Source: JAJUFS01 sp964599565
GTDB taxonomy: Bacteria; Pseudomonadota; Gammaproteobacteria; Natronospirales; JAJUFS01
DNA: 32,568 bases
Reading direction: 5' to 3'
Assembly (NCBI GenBank): GCA_964599565.1
Contig: CAZRFE010000025.1
Coordinates: 1-32,568, forward strand
The notes beneath the pieces are model-generated. The model saw nothing but the letters and a program-made list of their open reading frames with translations, was not told where the DNA came from and ran no database searches. How positions within the stretch are numbered: position 1 is the first letter of the stretch; each line of letters opens with the position of its first letter. This document shows, one piece after another, positions 29,170 to 32,568 of the stretch. The position numbers were made by a program, and so were the translations under genes.

Positions 29170-30173
29170 AGAAATTCCTCGCCGTCTTCAACGCGCGCAA
29201 CCGTGAATTCCTGCGCGACCGTTCCACGCTGGGCTGGAACATCATCCTGCCGATCGTGCTCGTGGTCGGTCTCGGTTTCATCTTCTCCGACACGAACAAG
29301 CCGATGTTCAAGACCGCGGTGCTGCATGACGCACCGACGCTCGGCGAGGAGCACGATCCCTTTCTCGAAACCCGCTACGTGCAGTTCTTCAGCGTCACGG
29401 ACCGCGAGGAGTACCTCGAACGCGTCAGCCGCCACCAGGTCGACATGCTGCTCGATCTCACCGTCACGCCCGCGCGCTACTGGATCAACCCGACGTCGCC
29501 GAAAGGCTACGTGCTCGAACACATGCTGCCTGCCGGCGGCTACGAACGCGGCACCGTCGAAGGCCGGCAGGTGCGCTACGTCGACTGGCTCGTGCCCGGC
29601 ATACTCGGCATGAACCTGATGTTCTCCTGCCTGTTCGGCGTCGGTTACGTGATCGTGCGCTACCGGAAGTCGGGCTTCCTGAAACGTCTCAACGCAACGC
29701 CGCTCGGCGCACTGGAATTCCTCGCCGCGCAGGTGGCATCGCGGCTGTGGCTGATCATGGCGATCACCATCGCGGTATATGCCGGCACGGATCTGTTCCT
29801 TGATTACATGATGAACGGCAGCTACCTGCTCCTGCTTCTGATCACAACGCTCGGCGCGATTTCCATGATCTCGCTCGGCCTGCTCATCGCCGCGCGCGTC
29901 ACGAGCGAGGAACTTGCCGGTGGACTGCTCAACCTTGCGAGCTGGCCGATGATGATTCTCTCGGGCGTGTGGTTTTCGCTCGAAGGCTCGCCCGCCGTCG
30001 TGCAGTGGATGTCGAAGGTGTTTCCGCTCACCTACATGCTGGATGGCGCGCGCAAGATCATGATCGACGGCGCGGGCATTTCCGGCGTGTGGGTGGAGAT
30101 CGTCGTGCTCGCGCTGATGAGTGCGGCGTTTCTTGCGCTCGGCGCGGCGATGTTCCGGTGGAAGAGCGAATGA
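29166..30173 (+). CDS. ABC-2 type permease
   Basis: The 335-residue membrane protein is the transmembrane half of the exporter. It has the ABC-2 layout: one N-terminal helix (about 19-38, NIILPIVLVVGLGFIF), an extracytoplasmic domain (about 45-145), and five C-terminal helices starting near WLVPGILGMNLMFSCLFGVG. RLNATPLGALEFLAAQ is the typical coupling region before the third helix, and LAGGLLNLASWPMMILSGVWFS is the conserved late segment. It partners with the ATPase encoded just upstream by a four-base overlap. No further accessory gene belongs to the unit. Confidence 0.92.
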   Translation: MKKFLAVFNARNREFLRDRSTLGWNIILPIVLVVGLGFIFSDTNKPMFKTAVLHDAPTLGEEHDPFLETRYVQFFSVTDREEYLERVSRHQVDMLLDLTVTPARYWINPTSPKGYVLEHMLPAGGYERGTVEGRQVRYVDWLVPGILGMNLMFSCLFGVGYVIVRYRKSGFLKRLNATPLGALEFLAAQVASRLWLIMAITIAVYAGTDLFLDYMMNGSYLLLLLITTLGAISMISLGLLIAARVTSEELAGGLLNLASWPMMILSGVWFSLEGSPAVVQWMSKVFPLTYMLDGARKIMIDGAGISGVWVEIVVLALMSAAFLALGAAMFRWKSE

Positions 30174-30220
30174 CGGGCCGAGGCGTCGTGCAAGGCATGC
30201 AACACGTTCGGCCGCGTCAC

Positions 30221-30248
30221 TTGTAACCCCCCGCGCCCCGTCTAATCT
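30221..30248 (+). promoter_or_regulatory. Candidate promoter of small membrane protein gene
   Basis: TTGTAA (30221-30226) and TAATCT (30243-30248) are separated by 16 bases, placing a start site about 30 bases before the ATG at 30285. The boxes are moderate matches to the sigma-70 consensus. Confidence 0.35.
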
Positions 30249-30284
30249 TGATCTGTCACAACGGAATTTTCCCGGGGGATCATC

Positions 30285-30686
30285 ATGAACAAGACATTCT
30301 GGACCGGCTTCATCGCCGTTTACGTGGTCGGACAGTTCCTGAGTTTTCTCATCCACGGCTGGGCGCTGCAGGATACCTATGCCGCCTTCGCCGACCTCTG
30401 GCGGCCTGAACAGGAAATGACGAGCCTGATGTGGATCATGTTCCTGACGAGCCTCGTCTACGTCTTCGTCTTCTGCTGCATCTATACGAAAGTCAACGAC
30501 GGCAAGGGCATCATGGAAGGCGTGCGCTACGGCCTGCTGATGGGCCTTTTCATGTGCACGGCGTCGGCGTTCGATTCCTATGTGCTGTATCCGGTCTCGT
30601 TCAGCCTCGCGGCGACCTGGTTCGTCACGGGTGTGATCCAGTGGATGATCGCCGGAGCGATCTTCGCGTCGATCTACAGGAAGTGA
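30285..30686 (+). CDS. Small four-helix membrane protein
   Basis: The 133-residue protein has four hydrophobic segments at about 5-24, 47-66, 80-98 and 106-128. Between the first two lies a conserved-looking loop with WALQDTYAAFADLWRPEQEM. The first helix holds LIHGW, and a tyrosine/aspartate pair (DSYVLYP) precedes the last helix. No family with known function is recognised. A strong GGGGGA ribosome binding site precedes the ATG. It is monocistronic and ends at a terminator shared with the DUF4389 gene on the other strand. Confidence 0.8.
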   Translation: MNKTFWTGFIAVYVVGQFLSFLIHGWALQDTYAAFADLWRPEQEMTSLMWIMFLTSLVYVFVFCCIYTKVNDGKGIMEGVRYGLLMGLFMCTASAFDSYVLYPVSFSLAATWFVTGVIQWMIAGAIFASIYRK

Positions 30687-30710
30687 CGGGAATCAGCGGA
30701 CCGTGCAAAA

Positions 30711-30743
30711 GCAGGACGCCGGCGAAGCCGGCGTCCTGCTGTT
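30711..30743. terminator. Strong bidirectional hairpin terminator
   Basis: GCAGGACGCCGGC (30711-30723) and GCCGGCGTCCTGC (30727-30739) are exact complements around a GAA loop. Read on the minus strand the stem is followed by TTTTGC, read on the plus strand by TGTTCCTT, so it best fits the DUF4389 gene but probably stops both convergent transcripts. Confidence 0.85.
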
Positions 30744-30770
30744 CCTTGTCCTTGATGTTCGACGTCGTTT

Positions 30771-31142
30771 TCAGGACGCGGCGCCGTTGTCCGCCGCTGG
30801 CTTCTTCCTGGCCGTCGTCTTCTTCGGCGCCGTCGCCGCCGCGACCACGCCCGCGCCTGCCGGCCAGTCGCCGAACGGGAACGGCTTGTATTCGGTGTTG
30901 AACGTCAGGTACGCGACGATCTGGCGCACGTACTCGGCGAGGCTGCCGCCGAACTCGAGCAGGTTCTTCTGCGTCTCGCGCGTGAACAGCACGCTCAGGA
31001 ACTGGAATATCACCACGAACGCCAGCACGACCGCGCTGAGCCAGAGGATCATGCCGTAGATGATGATGAACAGCAGCCGCAGCCACGTGTCCTGCGCCTT
31101 GATGTTTTCCTTGATCTCGTCGGTCCGGATTTCGTCGTTCAT
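30771..31142 (-). CDS. DUF4389 domain membrane protein
   Basis: The 123-residue protein matches DUF4389, a family of unknown function. It has a charged N-terminus (MNDEIRTDEIKENIKAQDTW), two closely spaced transmembrane segments (about 21-54), then LAEYVRQIVAYLTFNTEYKP followed by FPFGDWP, the family hallmark. An Ala/Lys-rich tail (TAPKKTTARKKPA) ends the protein. The start at 31142 is chosen for the GGAG ahead of it; the open frame continues far upstream but is not protein-like and crosses into the tatD gene on the other strand. Confidence 0.87.
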   Translation of the reverse strand: MNDEIRTDEIKENIKAQDTWLRLLFIIIYGMILWLSAVVLAFVVIFQFLSVLFTRETQKNLLEFGGSLAEYVRQIVAYLTFNTEYKPFPFGDWPAGAGVVAAATAPKKTTARKKPAADNGAAS

Positions 31143-31247
31143 GGTCCTGCTCCATTGCCCCGTGGCACACTGCGCCCGGGTATCTTGATATGACCTGCGA
31201 ATCGTCGCATTTACGCTGCGTTCAGGCCACTGTTTCCGCGAATCATT

Positions 31248-32045
31248 ATGAATCTCGTCGACATCGGCATCAATCTTGCGCATGACAGCTTCGACCATGA
31301 CCGCGCGGCGCTGCTCGACCGTGCACGCGGCGCGGGCGTGCACCGGTTCATCGTCACCGGAACGGACATCGAACACAGCCGTGCCGCACTCGGGATGACG
31401 AATCCCGCGGAAGGCATCTTCTGCACCGCCGGCGTGCACCCGCACCATGCACACGAACTCGATGCGGCCGGCATCGCGGTGTTGCGCGCGCTGCTCGACC
31501 GTTCCGAAACCGTTGCGGTCGGCGAATGCGGGCTGGATTTCTTCCGCAACTTCTCGCCGCGCGACGCACAACTGCGCGCCTTCGACGCACAGCTCGACCT
31601 CGCCGCCGAGACCGGCAAGCCGCTCTTCCTGCACCAGCGCGATGCGCATGCGGAACTCATGCAGCGCATTCGCGCACGGCACACCGAACTCGCGGGCGGC
31701 GTGGTCCATTGCTTCACGGACGGGCCCGCCGAACTCGCCGAGATTCTCGATGCGGGTCTTTACGTCGGCATCACCGGCTGGCTGTGCGACGAGCGCCGCG
31801 GGCAGGCGCTGCGCGACGCTGTCCGCGACCTGCCGCTGGACCGTTTCATGGTCGAGACCGACGCGCCCTATCTCCTGCCCCGCGACCTGCCGAAGACGGA
31901 ACTCGCGGCTGCGGGACGGCGCAACGAGCCGCGCTTCCTGCCGCACATCGTTGAACGGCTGGCGGCGCTCATGGAACGCGAACCCGCCGACATCGCACGT
32001 GCCAGCACGGCGAACGCCGTGCGGCTGTTCGGCCTGCCCACGTGA
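31248..32045 (+). CDS. tatD: TatD family DNase/hydrolase
   Basis: The 265-residue metal-dependent hydrolase closely follows E. coli TatD, a Mg-dependent 3'-5' exonuclease acting on single-stranded nucleic acids and linked to oxidative DNA damage repair. The TIM-barrel metal motifs are visible: VDIGINLAHDSFDHDR at the start (the TatD variant of the usual HxH), AGVHPHHAHEL, AVGECGLDFFRNFS, FLHQRDAH, VHCFTDG and ETDAPYLLPRDLP. YVGITGWLCDERRG is shared with E. coli TatD rather than with YcfH or YjjV. No good ribosome binding site precedes the ATG. Despite its name, the protein is not required for Tat export, and no tat transport genes are nearby. Confidence 0.95.
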   Translation: MNLVDIGINLAHDSFDHDRAALLDRARGAGVHRFIVTGTDIEHSRAALGMTNPAEGIFCTAGVHPHHAHELDAAGIAVLRALLDRSETVAVGECGLDFFRNFSPRDAQLRAFDAQLDLAAETGKPLFLHQRDAHAELMQRIRARHTELAGGVVHCFTDGPAELAEILDAGLYVGITGWLCDERRGQALRDAVRDLPLDRFMVETDAPYLLPRDLPKTELAAAGRRNEPRFLPHIVERLAALMEREPADIARASTANAVRLFGLPT

Positions 32046-32238
32046 TGCGCTGCAGGGACGCAACATTCCCACGCAACCCGGGGTTGGCCCGGATTCAGAC
32101 CCCTGTGATATCCTCCGCGTTTCCTTTTTTGTCAGTGACTTAGCCCGGCCGATGGCCGCGGACCCGGTCATTGGAGGCGGACATTCGCCGCGCGGGGAAG
32201 CGGTGGGCGTCCAGTACATAACGACGATGGGTGCTTTC
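32046..32238 (+). other. Intergenic region before the last gene
   Basis: This ~190-base stretch separates tatD from the partial aminotransferase gene. It holds no stable hairpin with a T-run and no convincing promoter. CATTGGAGGCGGACATTC (32171-32188) contains a GGAGG without an ATG at the right distance. An ATT, GTG or upstream ATG (32227) start for the last gene cannot be excluded. Confidence 0.4.
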
Positions 32239-32568
32239 ATGAACACGATGGACATGCTGCGCAAGCTGCGCGAACAGGGCGGCGAAACCGTTACCCGCGG
32301 TCTTGGCGACGAGGTCATCGAGCGCTTTGCCGCACGCGATCGGCTGCTCGGCCAGGCGGTCGAAGAAGCCTGGGCGAACAGCGAAGCCCTGAAGAAGGAC
32401 TTCCCGGAAATCTTCGGGATGGACGAGTGGGACCAGGTGCATGCGCTGCAGCAGGACTTCGTGAACTTCTACCAGGACGACGTCGTGAACCCGTACGTCC
32501 CGCTCGCAGCAGCCGGCCCGTGGATCGTGACGCTGAAGGGCGCCGTGATCCATGACAACGGCGGCTAC
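32239..32568 (+). CDS. N-terminus of class-III PLP aminotransferase, partial
   Basis: The frame is open to the window edge (110 codons from 32239). The segment EDFPEIFGMDE-like (here KKDFPEIFGMDEWDQVHALQ), then QQDFVNFYQDDVVNPYVPLA and AAGPWIVTLKGAVIHDNGGY, resembles the N-terminal arm and first strands of class-III (ornithine/lysine-type) PLP-dependent aminotransferases. In these, a VNPYxPL..GxGxxxxxxDGxxYxD pattern leads into the active site. The catalytic lysine lies beyond the window, so the call is tentative. ATG 32239 is taken as start; ATG 32227 is in frame and equally possible, since neither has a good ribosome binding site. Confidence 0.5.
   Translation, partial: MNTMDMLRKLREQGGETVTRGLGDEVIERFAARDRLLGQAVEEAWANSEALKKDFPEIFGMDEWDQVHALQQDFVNFYQDDVVNPYVPLAAAGPWIVTLKGAVIHDNGGY

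Noticed and set aside
31143..32318. Upstream extension of the DUF4389 frame
   Set aside because: It crosses tatD on the opposite strand and has no protein-like character; the DUF4389 start at 31142 has GGAG ahead of it.

Overview
The window reads as a chromosomal segment of a high-G+C gammaproteobacterium. The evidence is the mnmA-hflD pair, a TatD of the E. coli type, an LpxL/LpxM-type acyltransferase, a class-III-type aminotransferase start and the dense strand-switching layout. I cannot name the genus. From about 3.6 kb rightwards codons are strongly G/C-ending. The first ~3.4 kb is visibly A+T-richer and carries unfamiliar genes, which marks it as an accessory region.

Left accessory block (1-8734, all genes on the minus strand). 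A 1893-residue secreted RHS/YD-repeat protein starts at 8734 behind a good Sec signal peptide. It contains an unusual block of golvesin-like modules, the RHS core ending in DPLGL, and a short variable C-terminal tip with a candidate His...Asn-Cys cysteine-peptidase signature. The DNA becomes A+T-rich at the core/tip boundary. Behind it lie a small exported protein (candidate immunity or accessory protein), a two-helix membrane protein, an unknown 216-residue protein and a DUF2971 protein. This is the organisation expected of a polymorphic-toxin locus whose tip and downstream cassettes are exchanged.

Housekeeping block (8934-13757): mnmA (tRNA 2-thiouridylase), hflD and acnA (aconitase with a ~55-residue insertion), closed by a clear terminator. 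Next come a hemerythrin-like gene that has lost three expected iron ligands and the remains of a phosphate-binding-protein/OmpA gene broken by a deletion and several frameshifts.

Cell-envelope and metabolism block (15036-25743): a small membrane protein, an NTF2-like lipoprotein overlapping a GIY-YIG protein, dodecin, a lipoprotein prolyl oligopeptidase, an acyltransferase translationally coupled to a 3-mercaptopyruvate sulfurtransferase, an HSDL2-type dehydrogenase, a YgjP-type metallopeptidase and a large exported TolB-propeller/amidohydrolase fusion.

Right block (25799-32568): a membrane-anchored VWA-FHA protein, a glutathionyl-hydroquinone reductase, a two-gene ABC exporter, two small membrane proteins (one DUF4389), tatD and the 5' part of a PLP-dependent aminotransferase cut by the window edge. 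Several convergent pairs are separated by strong hairpin terminators. I saw no tRNA, rRNA, CRISPR array, transposase, integrase or phage gene.
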